34,537 nucleotides of DNA from an uncultured Saccharospirillaceae bacterium (GCA_950054195.1 CATLPG010000030.1:1-34537), one strand, 5' to 3'; positions 24,364 to 34,362 are shown, counted from the stretch's first letter. Numbers and translations: made by a program. Notes: generated from the letters alone by a model not told the origin.

Positions 24364-27132
24364 TTAGTCTTTCTTAGTTTTTAATTCTTGAAAGAAATAA
24401 GCTCCAAATGGCATTAGAACAAATAGAAATGCAATTAAACTAATGGTATTACTAGTATGATACATCTTAGATTCAAATTTAAATTCTATGCGATGTTCTC
24501 CACTTGGAATATTTAACGCCCTAACGATATAGTTAGCTCTTGCATAAGGCACTTCTTTCCCATCAATATATGCTTTCCACCCATCTCTATAATACACTTC
24601 AGAAAATACGGCTAACGCATCTTGACTTGATTTTGATGTATACACTAAATGGTTTGGAGCATAGCTTTCCATTACTATACTAGCATTTGAATCAATAGCT
24701 GATGGAGCTTTGATGATATCTTTAAATTCTTGATGGATAATTGCTGTATTTGTCAAATCTGCATCCTTGATAGCCAAAATTTCTTCGTTATTATCAGCAA
24801 CCTCTTTTACATTACTAACAAACCAAGCATTTCCTTGAGTATAAGGGTTTGTCCAAACCAATTGTCCGCTAAACAAGAAATATTTATTGTTAAGCATGTT
24901 TAACACCTTAATTCTATCTTTTTCAGCTGGAGATAATAAAGGCACTTTGCCTGTAATAACAGCTTTCATTATTTCAGGATTACGCTGTTGAATGGTTCTT
25001 ATTTTTGAAGATATGTAACCTGCTTCTTGCTGAATATAAAAATCAATTACATCTTGATATCTTTTTAGCTTGGCAGGACTATAACCCCCTGTGGTTTTAT
25101 GGAAATAACTCGCTCTTGCACTATTAAATGGATTATCTAAATCCATCATTCGATAATTTGTATTGAAGTTTAATGCTTCAAACTGAATATCTTCAATATC
25201 CGCTTGAGTAATATTTTTCTTCTTTTTACTTAACTCAACTCTTTTTTGGTTAAACGCTTGAGTTATTGCTGGATTTTTTTGAGCTTCTAGCTGATAAATT
25301 GCTTGATCACCTGGTGTGGATAAGTATGTTTCGTCATATACTTTTCCTTTTTTCCAAGCCATAAACTCGTTTGTATTCGGGTTTTTATCATTATTTAAGT
25401 ACTGCTTATCAACCGTAAATAAATCAATAAATACCAATAAAGCAATTGCAGCTAATGCAAATTTTCTTTGCTTTTTAAATGTTATTAAAACATATAAAAA
25501 GATGATAGTAAGTAAAACTAAGCCTAATGATCGTAAAGCATCCATTCGAACAATGGCTCCTCTAACATCCATGACCTGCTCCGCAATAGTCTCGGGGTTT
25601 GGACCTTTTGGATTAGACATAAACTGAGCTTGCATCGTATCAATATAGTTTTGTTCAAAATCACTCATTAACCCAACACTAGTTGGAGAAACTATTATGA
25701 TAAGCAATAGAAAAACTACAACTCCGGCCCCAATTGATAACTTCTTTATGTTCTCCTTAGCCCAATCTATATTTGATGTTATATGTAATAAAAATAATAT
25801 TGCCATGGTAGGGAACAATAGATTCACAACTACTAAAAGTGATGAAACTGCTCTAAATTTAGAATATAATGGAATATAATCTATGAAGAAGTTTGTTAGC
25901 CACATATCTTCTATGCTACCTCCTAAGTTTACCCCCCAACTAAGTAATATGGTTAGAATAGAGATAGCTAACATCGTCCACTTAAGTGGTGTGTGAACAA
26001 AAAACAGATACATCAAGGCTAGAAAAACAACTATAGCCCCAATGTAGTTTGGACCGCTAGTAAATGGTTGATTTCCCCAATAACCTCCAAATACTTTACC
26101 TCTTGTTTTTTGATATTGCTTTGCTACGAATTGAGCAGCTTGCGGGTTTTCATCAGCTAACTTTTCTATTACTTCATTAACTAAGTCGTTTTTTCCTTTT
26201 GCCTTTGAAACAAAAAGATTAATGGTTTCTGATTTTCCGTACGACCATTGCGTAATGTAATCTCTTTTTAATCCTGAGGTTTGGTTGAATTTATCATACG
26301 CTTTTTGTTCTTCTGATCTATTATCTTGACCTTGTGCTTTAGCACTGATTGAGATTACAGGTTTACCCCTCATCGTTTTCTTACTAAACTTATATACATT
26401 ATAGTAGTTAGCAAAGTTGGCTAAAACTCCGATAACTAAAGCTGCACCAACTAAAACCGCTCTTTTAAAATAAAAATTCAGGTCACCTTTCTTTAAATAT
26501 TTGATTAAGTAGGCAATAAATATGGCTAAGATCACAAACCCAAAATAGTAGGTCATCTGCACGTGATTAACTAAAAGCTCTAAACTCATAAATAACACTG
26601 TAACACCGAAGGGTAACAACCATTTTTCTCTTTTGAACATCATGATAATTCCCCCAATTACTCCTGGCATGTAGGCTATAGCCATCATTTTACCAGTATG
26701 TCCTGCTTCAATAATTGTTATATTGTAGGTAGATAATCCATAGGCTAATGCTCCTATCAAAGAAATATAGAATCCAGCATTAAATGACTTAGCAAGGATA
26801 TAAAAAGAAATAAAAGCTAAAAAAATAGACATTATTGGAAAAGTTAGCACTCTATTGATTGAAGCCTGCAATGATTTTAGAGGATTTGTATATTTAGCAC
26901 CAATCATGTAAGTTGGCATACCACTAAAGTTTGTTCCTGTCCAGAGTGTTGACTCCCCTTTAGCCTCCTCGTAATCAAAAGTTTCCTTAGCCATTCCCGA
27001 ATAGTTGGTGATATCCCCCATTTTAAGAGAATACCCCTGAAGTGCTGGGTAAAAGTAGATACAGCTAATGGCTAAAAATATAGCCACTGCCAAGAAATTA
27101 AACTTATGTTTTTGGAAAAATTCTTTTAACAT
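24364..27132 (-). CDS. YfhO-family integral membrane protein
   Basis: A 922-residue membrane protein of the YfhO type. The N-terminal region has a first helix (about 12-30), then a loop with FDYEEAKGESTLWTGTNFSGMP, followed by many helices to about residue 600. A soluble segment (about 600-890) follows, then a last helix (ISLIAFLFVLMPFGAYFF) and a short Lys-rich tail. Family members are GT-C-like and in Gram-positives take part in glycosylating lipoteichoic acid. In Bacteroidota the acceptor is not known to me. The C-terminal EVYYRDGWKAYIDGKEV and SGEHRIEFKF segments are characteristic of the family. It sits between pbpC and galE, with gaps of 42 and 2 bp. Confidence 0.87.
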   Translation of the reverse strand: MLKEFFQKHKFNFLAVAIFLAISCIYFYPALQGYSLKMGDITNYSGMAKETFDYEEAKGESTLWTGTNFSGMPTYMIGAKYTNPLKSLQASINRVLTFPIMSIFLAFISFYILAKSFNAGFYISLIGALAYGLSTYNITIIEAGHTGKMMAIAYMPGVIGGIIMMFKREKWLLPFGVTVLFMSLELLVNHVQMTYYFGFVILAIFIAYLIKYLKKGDLNFYFKRAVLVGAALVIGVLANFANYYNVYKFSKKTMRGKPVISISAKAQGQDNRSEEQKAYDKFNQTSGLKRDYITQWSYGKSETINLFVSKAKGKNDLVNEVIEKLADENPQAAQFVAKQYQKTRGKVFGGYWGNQPFTSGPNYIGAIVVFLALMYLFFVHTPLKWTMLAISILTILLSWGVNLGGSIEDMWLTNFFIDYIPLYSKFRAVSSLLVVVNLLFPTMAILFLLHITSNIDWAKENIKKLSIGAGVVVFLLLIIIVSPTSVGLMSDFEQNYIDTMQAQFMSNPKGPNPETIAEQVMDVRGAIVRMDALRSLGLVLLTIIFLYVLITFKKQRKFALAAIALLVFIDLFTVDKQYLNNDKNPNTNEFMAWKKGKVYDETYLSTPGDQAIYQLEAQKNPAITQAFNQKRVELSKKKKNITQADIEDIQFEALNFNTNYRMMDLDNPFNSARASYFHKTTGGYSPAKLKRYQDVIDFYIQQEAGYISSKIRTIQQRNPEIMKAVITGKVPLLSPAEKDRIKVLNMLNNKYFLFSGQLVWTNPYTQGNAWFVSNVKEVADNNEEILAIKDADLTNTAIIHQEFKDIIKAPSAIDSNASIVMESYAPNHLVYTSKSSQDALAVFSEVYYRDGWKAYIDGKEVPYARANYIVRALNIPSGEHRIEFKFESKMYHTSNTISLIAFLFVLMPFGAYFFQELKTKKD

Positions 27133-27174
27133 GAAATACTTGTTTTAATACTCGCTAAAATACTAATTAATTAG

Positions 27175-29505
27175 TTATTCATTAACGACTTCAAAAGTAA
27201 TTTGAGTTGACGAGCCGTATTCATCAAAAATAGATAGCGTATGATCTCCCTTTGATGGTAAATATTCTAACTGGTGAATATCCTTGGTTTCACCTAAATA
27301 CTCCTCATCCAAATACCAGTAAAGTAAGCTCTCAGAACGTTGATGAACGGCTTCAAAAACTACTTTTTCTTTCTCTCCTTTGACTCCTTTTGGTATAATT
27401 AAATGACTTTTATTTTTAGGATATAGGATGATTAATCGGTTAGACTCTTTTTTATCTTCACAATCATTAATAAATTCTGGTAGCTCTTGATAGTTTGGGT
27501 TACGTTTTTTAAAGTAGTTCTCCATCTTTGGAGGTAAAATAAACCAACTTGTATCAACCATGTCGCTTACGCTGTAACAGTTGCTAGTAACTCTGTAACT
27601 CTTTGTTTTATCTAGATGTAAAATTTTGTGGTAAGGACAAGCTAAAAACTCTTTTTTTATTATTGGTGCATAAGCTAATTGAGTAGTTGTACACTCTGGT
27701 TTTGCTACATATCCACTGCTAACACAAACCTCAACTTTCTTTATATCATCAACTGGTCTAGCTAAACTGGTTTGTTTAGGTAATTGATCAAAAACATCAA
27801 ATAGAATTGGTGCTGAAGCTTCAACTCCGATTATTCCTGGTCTGCCTTCTCCATCAGCATTACCTACCCAAACTCCTACAACGTATTTACTATCTAAACC
27901 AACTGCCCAAGCATCTCTAAATCCATAACTAGTTCCAGTTTTCCAAGAAATATCTTTAGATGAAGTAAACTCCTTCCAGCCTTGCTGGTTATAAGGTCTT
28001 TTTACTTTTTTCATCGCCTCTAGGGTTAGATACGAAGCTCCTTTGTTAAGTTTGTTAACCGTAGTATCGAGTTCTTGATCGATCTGATATTTTACTTGAT
28101 AATAATTATTATCTGATAAGCGTTTTCCTAGCTTACCGTAACCATTCACTAAGTCTATTAATTTTACTTCAGCTCCTCCTAAAATAAGAGACAGTCCGTA
28201 ATTGCTTGACGATCGAGTAATAGTTGTTAATCCATAATCTTTTAGATCTTCTTTAAAAGGTGCTACTCCGTATTTTCTTAATAGTAAAACAAATGGGATG
28301 TTTAAAGACCGTGATAGTGCTTCGTTACTTGGAACTGCTCCATCAAACTGCTTATTGTAATTAATTGGAGAATATCCAGCCATAGTAGTTGGTACATCAG
28401 CTAACAATTGGGTTGGAAGTATCATTCCTTGCGTTAAAGCTTCATTGTATAAAAAGGGTTTTAATATACTTCCAGAACTTCTTGGTGCTTGAATCATATC
28501 ATTATCTCCTCCATGTTCTTTTTCTTGAACAGACGTATTTCCTACATAAGCTAAAATAGCTCCATTTTGATAATCAGTAATAACTACCGCTCCATTAAAT
28601 ACTTGATTTTGCTTTAAACGTTGGTGATGATTTTCAAGGATTTGTTCTGTTCTTTTTTGCAAATCTAAATCTATGGTTGAGTATGTTTTTTGTCCTTCAT
28701 GACCTGCTTTTATTAAATAATTGGTTAAATGTGGAGCATATTGAGGGAGTGATTTAGGTGATCCTGGCAAAGGCTCTTGCACAGATAAATCATACGTAAG
28801 TTGATCAATATCTTTATTTTCAAGCAGTCTTTTTAATAATCGATTTCGCTTTTCTATCAACGCTTTTCTGTTTTTACTTAAGTGTAGCATACTAGGAGCA
28901 TTAGGTAGCACGGCTAACAAGGCAGATTCTGCCCAACTTAATTGATGTGCGTTTCTTCCAAAGTACCTCCAAGAAGCAGCTTCTAGCCCTACAACATTTC
29001 CTCCCATGGGAGCATGAGAAGCATACATATTCAATATTTCTTCCTTGGAATATCGAAATTCTAAACGAGTAGCCATAAACATCTCCACTACCTTTTGCCA
29101 AAGGGTTCGAGGTTTTCTTCTGCTCATTCTAATCACTTGCATAGTAATCGTGCTACCTCCACTAACTACGTGTCCAGCACTAATGTTTTGACTAATGGCT
29201 CTACCCAAACCTTTAATACTAATACCGAGGTGACTATAAAATGATCGATCTTCGAACTGTATGATTGCTTTTTCAAACTTTACAGGAACAGAGTCCATAT
29301 CTGGAAAACGCCACTGACCGTCATGTGCGATTCTAGCATTTAATAACTCTCCGTTTTTATCATAAATAATCGTGCTGTAAGGCACTTCAAATAGAGACTT
29401 TGGTAAACAGAAAAACCAAAGAATAAAAAGAAAACAAAAAATGGATAAGAAGTAATACTTTTTACTTTTTACCCATTTCCAAAATTTCTTTATTCGCTTA
29501 ACCAA
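27175..29505 (-). CDS. pbpC: Penicillin-binding protein 1C (bifunctional transglycosylase/transpeptidase)
   Basis: A 776-residue class A PBP that polymerises and cross-links peptidoglycan in the periplasm. It has a membrane anchor at about 19-34. The GT51 transglycosylase domain has Glu85 in EDRSFYSH (85-92) and GGSTITMQ (116-123). The transpeptidase domain has SxxK at Ser346-Lys349 (SILK), SxN at 400-402 (SLN) and KTGTS at 522-526. The last ~85 residues form the BiPBP_C domain of PBP1C. The start is TTG at 29505, two codons after the GT2 stop and in the same frame; no ATG or GTG fits better. PBP1C genes often neighbour an alpha-2-macroglobulin gene, and none is seen here. Confidence 0.93.
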   Translation of the reverse strand: MVKRIKKFWKWVKSKKYYFLSIFCFLFILWFFCLPKSLFEVPYSTIIYDKNGELLNARIAHDGQWRFPDMDSVPVKFEKAIIQFEDRSFYSHLGISIKGLGRAISQNISAGHVVSGGSTITMQVIRMSRRKPRTLWQKVVEMFMATRLEFRYSKEEILNMYASHAPMGGNVVGLEAASWRYFGRNAHQLSWAESALLAVLPNAPSMLHLSKNRKALIEKRNRLLKRLLENKDIDQLTYDLSVQEPLPGSPKSLPQYAPHLTNYLIKAGHEGQKTYSTIDLDLQKRTEQILENHHQRLKQNQVFNGAVVITDYQNGAILAYVGNTSVQEKEHGGDNDMIQAPRSSGSILKPFLYNEALTQGMILPTQLLADVPTTMAGYSPINYNKQFDGAVPSNEALSRSLNIPFVLLLRKYGVAPFKEDLKDYGLTTITRSSSNYGLSLILGGAEVKLIDLVNGYGKLGKRLSDNNYYQVKYQIDQELDTTVNKLNKGASYLTLEAMKKVKRPYNQQGWKEFTSSKDISWKTGTSYGFRDAWAVGLDSKYVVGVWVGNADGEGRPGIIGVEASAPILFDVFDQLPKQTSLARPVDDIKKVEVCVSSGYVAKPECTTTQLAYAPIIKKEFLACPYHKILHLDKTKSYRVTSNCYSVSDMVDTSWFILPPKMENYFKKRNPNYQELPEFINDCEDKKESNRLIILYPKNKSHLIIPKGVKGEKEKVVFEAVHQRSESLLYWYLDEEYLGETKDIHQLEYLPSKGDHTLSIFDEYGSSTQITFEVVNE

Positions 29506-29508
29506 GAC

Positions 29509-30234
29509 TTATTTTCTGCTAAAAATATTATACTTTAAAATACAGTAAATAGCTCTAAAACCATCTCGCCAACCTATGTGCTTTCCTTCTTCATACGTTC
29601 TGCCGTAGTATGATATTCCAACTTCATAGATTCTAACTTTAGGAACTCTAGCTAATTTTGCAGTTACTTCTGGCTCAAAACCGAAGCGCTGTTCCTTTAG
29701 GTTTAAAGACTGTGCTATTTTTGTATCAATTAACTTATAACATGTTTCCATATCTGTTAAATTTAAATTGGAGAACATATTAGATAAGTTGGTAAGAAAT
29801 TTATTTCCTCTCGAATGCCAATAAAACAATATTCGATGAGGATTACCTCCCATAAATCTAGATCCATAAACAACATCAGCTTGACCATTAACTACAGGTT
29901 TTAATAGATCATTGTATTCTTCAGGATCATACTCTAAATCAGCATCTTGAATAATTAAATATTCACCAGTAGCTTCTTTGATTCCTCGATGCAAAGCTGC
30001 ACCTTTCCCCATGTTTTTGGGTTGATTGTAAAACTGTATCCCCATTGTTGGATTTTCAGAAGCGTATTTCTTTACAACTTCTTCCGTGTTATCTGAAGAA
30101 CAATCATTAACAATTATAACTTCTTTTTGTATCCCTTTTATTAACTCTACATCTCTAACCTTATCAAGGATAAAATGAATGGTGCGAGCTTCGTTATAAG
30201 CTGGTATAATAATCGATAACTTTTGTATAGTCAT
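29509..30234 (-). CDS. GT2-family glycosyltransferase (DPM1/polyprenyl-phosphate sugar transferase-like)
   Basis: A 241-residue GT-A enzyme: [14 protein letters not shown] (6-19), VNDCSSDNT (42-50), [10 protein letters not shown] (76-85), the metal-binding DAD at 97-99 in [12 protein letters not shown], then YGSRFMGG and ETCYKLI. It has no C-terminal membrane helices. It resembles dolichol/undecaprenyl-phosphate mannose- or glucose-transferases, which load a sugar onto a lipid carrier for use outside the cytoplasm. YfhO, encoded two genes further, could be an extracytoplasmic user of such a donor, though that is inference. Three bases separate its stop from the pbpC start. Confidence 0.87.
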   Translation of the reverse strand: MTIQKLSIIIPAYNEARTIHFILDKVRDVELIKGIQKEVIIVNDCSSDNTEEVVKKYASENPTMGIQFYNQPKNMGKGAALHRGIKEATGEYLIIQDADLEYDPEEYNDLLKPVVNGQADVVYGSRFMGGNPHRILFYWHSRGNKFLTNLSNMFSNLNLTDMETCYKLIDTKIAQSLNLKEQRFGFEPEVTAKLARVPKVRIYEVGISYYGRTYEEGKHIGWRDGFRAIYCILKYNIFSRK

Positions 30235-30251
30235 TTAGTGATCTTTTGCCA

Positions 30252-30259
30252 CGAAGATA
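30252..30259 (-). promoter_or_regulatory. Possible -7 element upstream of the GT2 gene
   Basis: On the minus strand TATCTTCG is one mismatch from TAnnTTTG and lies 18-25 bases before the GT2 ATG. No TTG lies at the right distance upstream, so this is only a weak candidate for a separate promoter of the GT2-pbpC-yfhO part of the run. Confidence 0.25.
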
Positions 30260-30274
30260 GTAAAACCTTCTGTT

Positions 30275-31156
30275 TTACTTCTTCTTATTTATTGGGTAAA
30301 TGATTTGACCCAAAAAAGAGGATGGGAATTTTTTCATATCTGGAAAACCTAACTGAATATCTCGTCCGTCTTTAGGCATATAGTTTGTTCTAAAGATATA
30401 ATCCCAAACACTTAAACTTATACCAAAGTTCATCCCTTTAGTATGCGTTGGGGGTAATTCTTTCGCATGATGCCATATGTGCATTCTAGGGTTGTTTAAG
30501 ATGTATCTTAAAGGTCCATAATCCAAATTAATATTGGCGTGATTAAAATGACCAATCGCTATATTGATATAATACACAACAAAAACGCTACTAGGTGCAA
30601 AACCTCCAATCAATAAAAGGATCATGTATTTTGCTGGTTCGTAGAGAACTGTTTCCATCCAATGATATCTTAAATGTGCTGCATATCCCATTTCCTCTAC
30701 TGAATGATGAACTTTATGGAAGTTCCATAAAAATGGAACACGATGAAGCAAGTTATGAACACACCACTGAATAAAGTCCATCGCAAGGAAAAAAATCACT
30801 ACTTGCAACCAATAAGGCAGTGTTCTCAATTCTAGTAGTGAAACAACCTGAGTGTCTCCGTTTAATAATTTGGCAAATGACGTAGAAGTTATTTTTGCTA
30901 AACCAGCAAAGAAGATCAATTTAAACACAAAAAAATTAAAGAACATATACCAAGTATCCAACCAAAAATCCTTTCTAAAGACTTTTTGGTCCTTCCTCCA
31001 AGGGAAAGCTATTTCTATCACCCATACAAGAAGGGATAGGGCTATCAAATAGAAAAAATAGTTTACGTACCACGGATTTGTTTGAAAAGTAATTTCTTTC
31101 CATAAGTAATTTCCATAGGCTCTACACGCTCCTAAAAATTGATCTAAAATATTCAC
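30275..31156 (-). CDS. Sterol desaturase/fatty acid hydroxylase-superfamily membrane protein
   Basis: A 293-residue di-iron membrane oxygenase. The eight-histidine pattern is visible: HNLLH (134-138), HKVHH (147-151), His203 and His206 (GHFNH), and HIWHH (226-230). Hydrophobic segments at about 32-50, 68-90, 116-133 and 177-200 form the membrane part. Family members hydroxylate or desaturate lipids and need an electron donor. In Bacteroidota the substrates of such proteins include fatty acyl groups and carotenoids, and none can be chosen here. The start is GTG 31156, overlapping the upstream stop as GTGA. The first Met in the frame is too far downstream to be the start. Confidence 0.87.
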   Translation of the reverse strand: MNILDQFLGACRAYGNYLWKEITFQTNPWYVNYFFYLIALSLLVWVIEIAFPWRKDQKVFRKDFWLDTWYMFFNFFVFKLIFFAGLAKITSTSFAKLLNGDTQVVSLLELRTLPYWLQVVIFFLAMDFIQWCVHNLLHRVPFLWNFHKVHHSVEEMGYAAHLRYHWMETVLYEPAKYMILLLIGGFAPSSVFVVYYINIAIGHFNHANINLDYGPLRYILNNPRMHIWHHAKELPPTHTKGMNFGISLSVWDYIFRTNYMPKDGRDIQLGFPDMKKFPSSFLGQIIYPINKKK

Positions 31157-32487
31157 TCTTCTTTTTCATTAAAAACAATTCCACAAGTTTCTAACTCATC
31201 CAATATAGGATTATAAACTTCTGGTGTGATAGGGAGTTGAACTCCTTGTAATTTTATCGTTCCATCAAGGATTAACTTACAACATATACCTACTGGTAAA
31301 CCTACAGTATTACTCATAGCTGTATATTTTTGAGTTTCTCCTATACTAACCATAGACGATGTAATTTGTTTTTCCTTACCCTCAGCATTTTTGTATTTTA
31401 TTTTATGCCACATCACGATCATATCTTTATCTGTGGGGTCGAGCGTCCATTTATCCTCTAGTATTTTTTGAAGAATTTGTGCTGGTGTAGCTTTTTTAAG
31501 TCCTATCTTTTTATGCTCAAAAATTCCTAACCACTCCAATTTTTCCCATAAGGTATCGTCTTGATCAATTTTTAAATAGTGCCTTAGTTTAAGTTCTACA
31601 GAATTATGTTTATCGTAGGGTAAAAAAGAGTTAATAAACTCCCTGTAGGTCATTTGCTCTGAGTTTTCTATGATGTAACTATCGTCTGTTGCTCCTAATT
31701 GAACAAATATATCCCAAGCACGCCCAAAACCAACTCTTCTTAATGTTCCTCTGTAAATTGTTTTTATATCATCTAATCCATAGATGGATTGATATTTTAA
31801 AGAATCTCTATTTGCAAGACCTTCGAACTTCCCATAATTATCTATTGTTATAAATTCTGTTCGTCTAAATAGTTTATGATAAGGAATGTATTTAAACTCT
31901 CCATTTTCAATGAATTTGGCTACACCTCCTTGTCCGGCTAACACCACATTTCTAGGGTTCCAAGTAAACTTATAGTTCCAAGGATTATTATCACTTTCTG
32001 GAGCTACTAGACCTCCAGTAAAAGATTCAAAATGGGTCACTTCATCTCCCCTATTTCGTATTTCATCTAGCATTTTCATTGCAGACATATGATCGATACC
32101 TGGATCTACACCAAGCTCATTCATAATTACAATTCCAGCTTGCTTTGCTTCTTCATCAAGTGCTTTCACATCATCCGAAACATAAGAAGGGGTTATCACA
32201 TTCTTTTTTAGCTGTATGCAGGTTTTTATTACAATAATGTGGAATTTCCATGGAAGCATGGAAATAACAATATCGGCTTGGGTAACTAACTCTTCACGGT
32301 GTTTATCATCATGTACATCAAAAGTCACTAATTGAACAAGTTTATTATCCTTAACCTCTTGAGGTAACAACGAAAAATTTTGATCTGCAATTGATAATTG
32401 CCAGCTATTTTCTTTAGAATGTTCAACTAGGTATCTTATTAAACTGGAAGAAGAGCGACCTGCCCCAATAACTAATATATTCTTCAT
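31153..32487 (-). CDS. Saccharopine dehydrogenase-family protein
   Basis: A 444-residue NAD(P)-dependent enzyme: Rossmann loop VIGAGRSSSSLI (6-17), DIVISMLPWKFH (about 73-84), the YVSDDVKALDEEAKQAGI segment, ELGVDPGIDHM (about 124-134) and a C-terminal domain with SNTVGLPVGICCKLIL. This matches the saccharopine dehydrogenase (Lys9-like, glutamate-forming) family in lysine metabolism, which acts on saccharopine or related adducts. In bacteria the family also includes carboxynorspermidine dehydrogenase, so the substrate is not proven. It is the first gene of the minus-strand run and divergent from the mutS-like gene across an 81-bp gap. ATG start at 32487. Confidence 0.87.
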   Translation of the reverse strand: MKNILVIGAGRSSSSLIRYLVEHSKENSWQLSIADQNFSLLPQEVKDNKLVQLVTFDVHDDKHREELVTQADIVISMLPWKFHIIVIKTCIQLKKNVITPSYVSDDVKALDEEAKQAGIVIMNELGVDPGIDHMSAMKMLDEIRNRGDEVTHFESFTGGLVAPESDNNPWNYKFTWNPRNVVLAGQGGVAKFIENGEFKYIPYHKLFRRTEFITIDNYGKFEGLANRDSLKYQSIYGLDDIKTIYRGTLRRVGFGRAWDIFVQLGATDDSYIIENSEQMTYREFINSFLPYDKHNSVELKLRHYLKIDQDDTLWEKLEWLGIFEHKKIGLKKATPAQILQKILEDKWTLDPTDKDMIVMWHKIKYKNAEGKEKQITSSMVSIGETQKYTAMSNTVGLPVGICCKLILDGTIKLQGVQLPITPEVYNPILDELETCGIVFNEKEE

Positions 32488-32498
32488 AAAACGTAGGG

Positions 32499-32526
32499 TT
32501 GAAAGTTATTTGATTGTCTATTTTTG
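32499..32526 (+). promoter_or_regulatory. Bacteroidota-type promoter for the mutS-like gene
   Basis: TTG (32499-32501) and TATTTTTG (32519-32526), an exact TAnnTTTG, are separated by 17 nt. Transcription would begin near 32533. This leaves the in-frame TTG at 32524 outside the transcript and supports the ATG at 32569 as the start. Confidence 0.55.
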
Positions 32527-32568
32527 TTTGGAGCAATCAAAAACTCAGTTCTATTAAATGTACAAATA

Positions 32569-34362
32569 ATGAATCAAAATTTTTACCAAAATAAAATTGA
32601 TCAATATTCGGCTTCGGAGAATAAGCTTAATCAAAAAATCACCCAAGTTCAAGTTTTTCGTCTAATTACCTTTTTGTTATTAACTGGATGTTTCTCGTTG
32701 GCAATGGTATATAAAGATGGCATTTACTTTATTGGTTTTCTTCCTTGCTTTATTGTTTTTGGGTGGCTCATCAAACGAAACTTAACCCTTAAAAAAGAAC
32801 GGAGGTTGATACAAGAGTTGTTGATTATAAATAAAAATGAGCAAGAAGCCTTAAACTTGAATTTTAGTATGTTCAAAAATGGGGAGGATCTTCAGGAAAG
32901 AAAACATGATTACACACACGACTTAGATATTTTTGGAGAACATTATATTTTTCAATGCTTAAATAGAACGTCCTCTATTCATGGACAAGAGAAACTTGCT
33001 TACATATTATCAAACTTTGAAGATAATACCGAGACTGTTAGGAATAGGCAAATAATAAACCAAGAGTTAGCAGAAAAAGTTGATTTTAGACAAAAAATTC
33101 TAGCTAAAGGGAACATACATTCATCTGAACTTAACTCTAATGGATTATTTTCTTGGCTAGACAAAGGTATTGAAGGATTTAATTCATCAACTGTATGGCT
33201 AACTACATTGTGGTTAGTGCCTCTTTTAATGACCATACCAACCACTTTACTTATTATTGGGATGATTCCTTTTTCTTTGTTTTCCCTATTTATGCTTATT
33301 CCTTTAGGAATTACTGCTCGAAAACTAAAGTTGATTCAATTGCATCATAAACAAAGTAGTGATTACCTCTCTCTACTCAAGCAACATCAAGAACAAGCTT
33401 TGTTAATTGAATCAGAAAAATTTAGTTCAGAAAGTTTAATTAATATTCAATCACTACTCGCTAACGAATCTTCAATCGCCTCTGAAGAAGTAAAAAAGTT
33501 GAGTCAAATTGTACAAGCTTTAGATAATAGAAGCAATCCTATTTTTGCACTCATAATGAATGTTCTTGTTTTATGGGATTTACAGTATTTATTCAAGCTA
33601 AAAAAATGGATAAATAAAAATGCTACGCTTGCTCCTCAATGGTTTGAAGCAGTAGCACAAATAGAAGCTTATTCTTCCCTGTCCAACTTTTCGTTTAATA
33701 ATTCTAATTATGTTTACCCTACAATAACTAACGACACTCCGATAGAAGCTAGAGAAGTTGGTCATCCATTAATTCCTGTTGACAGTATGGTTACAAATGA
33801 TTTTTCGATCGATTCTTTGCAATCTTTCACTATCATAACTGGAGCCAATATGGCTGGAAAAAGCACCTTTTTAAGAGCTGTTGGAGTGAATCTAATTTTA
33901 GCTATGGCTGGATCAAAAGTTTGTGCTTCTTCGTTTATATTTAAACCCTTGAAGTTATATAGTAGCATGAGAACTGCTGATTCACTCAGTGAAAACGAAT
34001 CCTATTTTTATGCTGAATTAAAGCGATTAGAAGTACTTATTCAAAAACTCAAAAAAGGCGATCAACTTTTTGTGATTCTTGATGAAATACTAAAAGGAAC
34101 TAATTCTAAAGATAAAGCTGAAGGATCTAAAAAATTTGTTGATCAATTAGTCAAATTTCAATTAGCAGGAATCATAGCCACACACGATTTGTCCTTATGT
34201 TCTTTAGCTCAAAATCACCCTCAAAAAATCTCGAACAACTACTTTGATGTTGAAATCATTAACGATGAATTAGTTTTTGATTATAAACTAAAGGAAGGTG
34301 TTTGCTCCAACATGAATGCAGCTTACCTAATGAAAAAAACGGGGATTATCTCTGAGGATTAA
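32569..34362 (+). CDS. Membrane-anchored MutS-family ATPase
   Basis: A 597-residue protein counted from the ATG at 32569; a longer frame from TTG 32524 begins inside the predicted -7 box. The C-terminal third is a MutS ATPase: Walker A TGANMAGKS (424-432) followed by TFLRAVG, Walker B LFVILDE (500-506), the loop LKGTNSKDKAEGS and ATHDLSL. The N-terminal mismatch-recognition domain of MutS is absent. Instead there are two pairs of hydrophobic helices (about 31-68 and 208-247), so it should sit in the membrane. Helical lever/clamp-like segments lie between. The C-terminal Smr domain of MutS2 is missing. The role is unknown; classical mismatch repair is unlikely. The stop overlaps the opposing T9SS gene by 4 bp. 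Confidence 0.85.
   Translation: MNQNFYQNKIDQYSASENKLNQKITQVQVFRLITFLLLTGCFSLAMVYKDGIYFIGFLPCFIVFGWLIKRNLTLKKERRLIQELLIINKNEQEALNLNFSMFKNGEDLQERKHDYTHDLDIFGEHYIFQCLNRTSSIHGQEKLAYILSNFEDNTETVRNRQIINQELAEKVDFRQKILAKGNIHSSELNSNGLFSWLDKGIEGFNSSTVWLTTLWLVPLLMTIPTTLLIIGMIPFSLFSLFMLIPLGITARKLKLIQLHHKQSSDYLSLLKQHQEQALLIESEKFSSESLINIQSLLANESSIASEEVKKLSQIVQALDNRSNPIFALIMNVLVLWDLQYLFKLKKWINKNATLAPQWFEAVAQIEAYSSLSNFSFNNSNYVYPTITNDTPIEAREVGHPLIPVDSMVTNDFSIDSLQSFTIITGANMAGKSTFLRAVGVNLILAMAGSKVCASSFIFKPLKLYSSMRTADSLSENESYFYAELKRLEVLIQKLKKGDQLFVILDEILKGTNSKDKAEGSKKFVDQLVKFQLAGIIATHDLSLCSLAQNHPQKISNNYFDVEIINDELVFDYKLKEGVCSNMNAAYLMKKTGIISED

Noticed and set aside
25316-25627. Plus-strand open frame of 103 codons within the YfhO gene
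   Set aside because: Antisense to a hydrophobic coding region and with no start context or homology I recognise.
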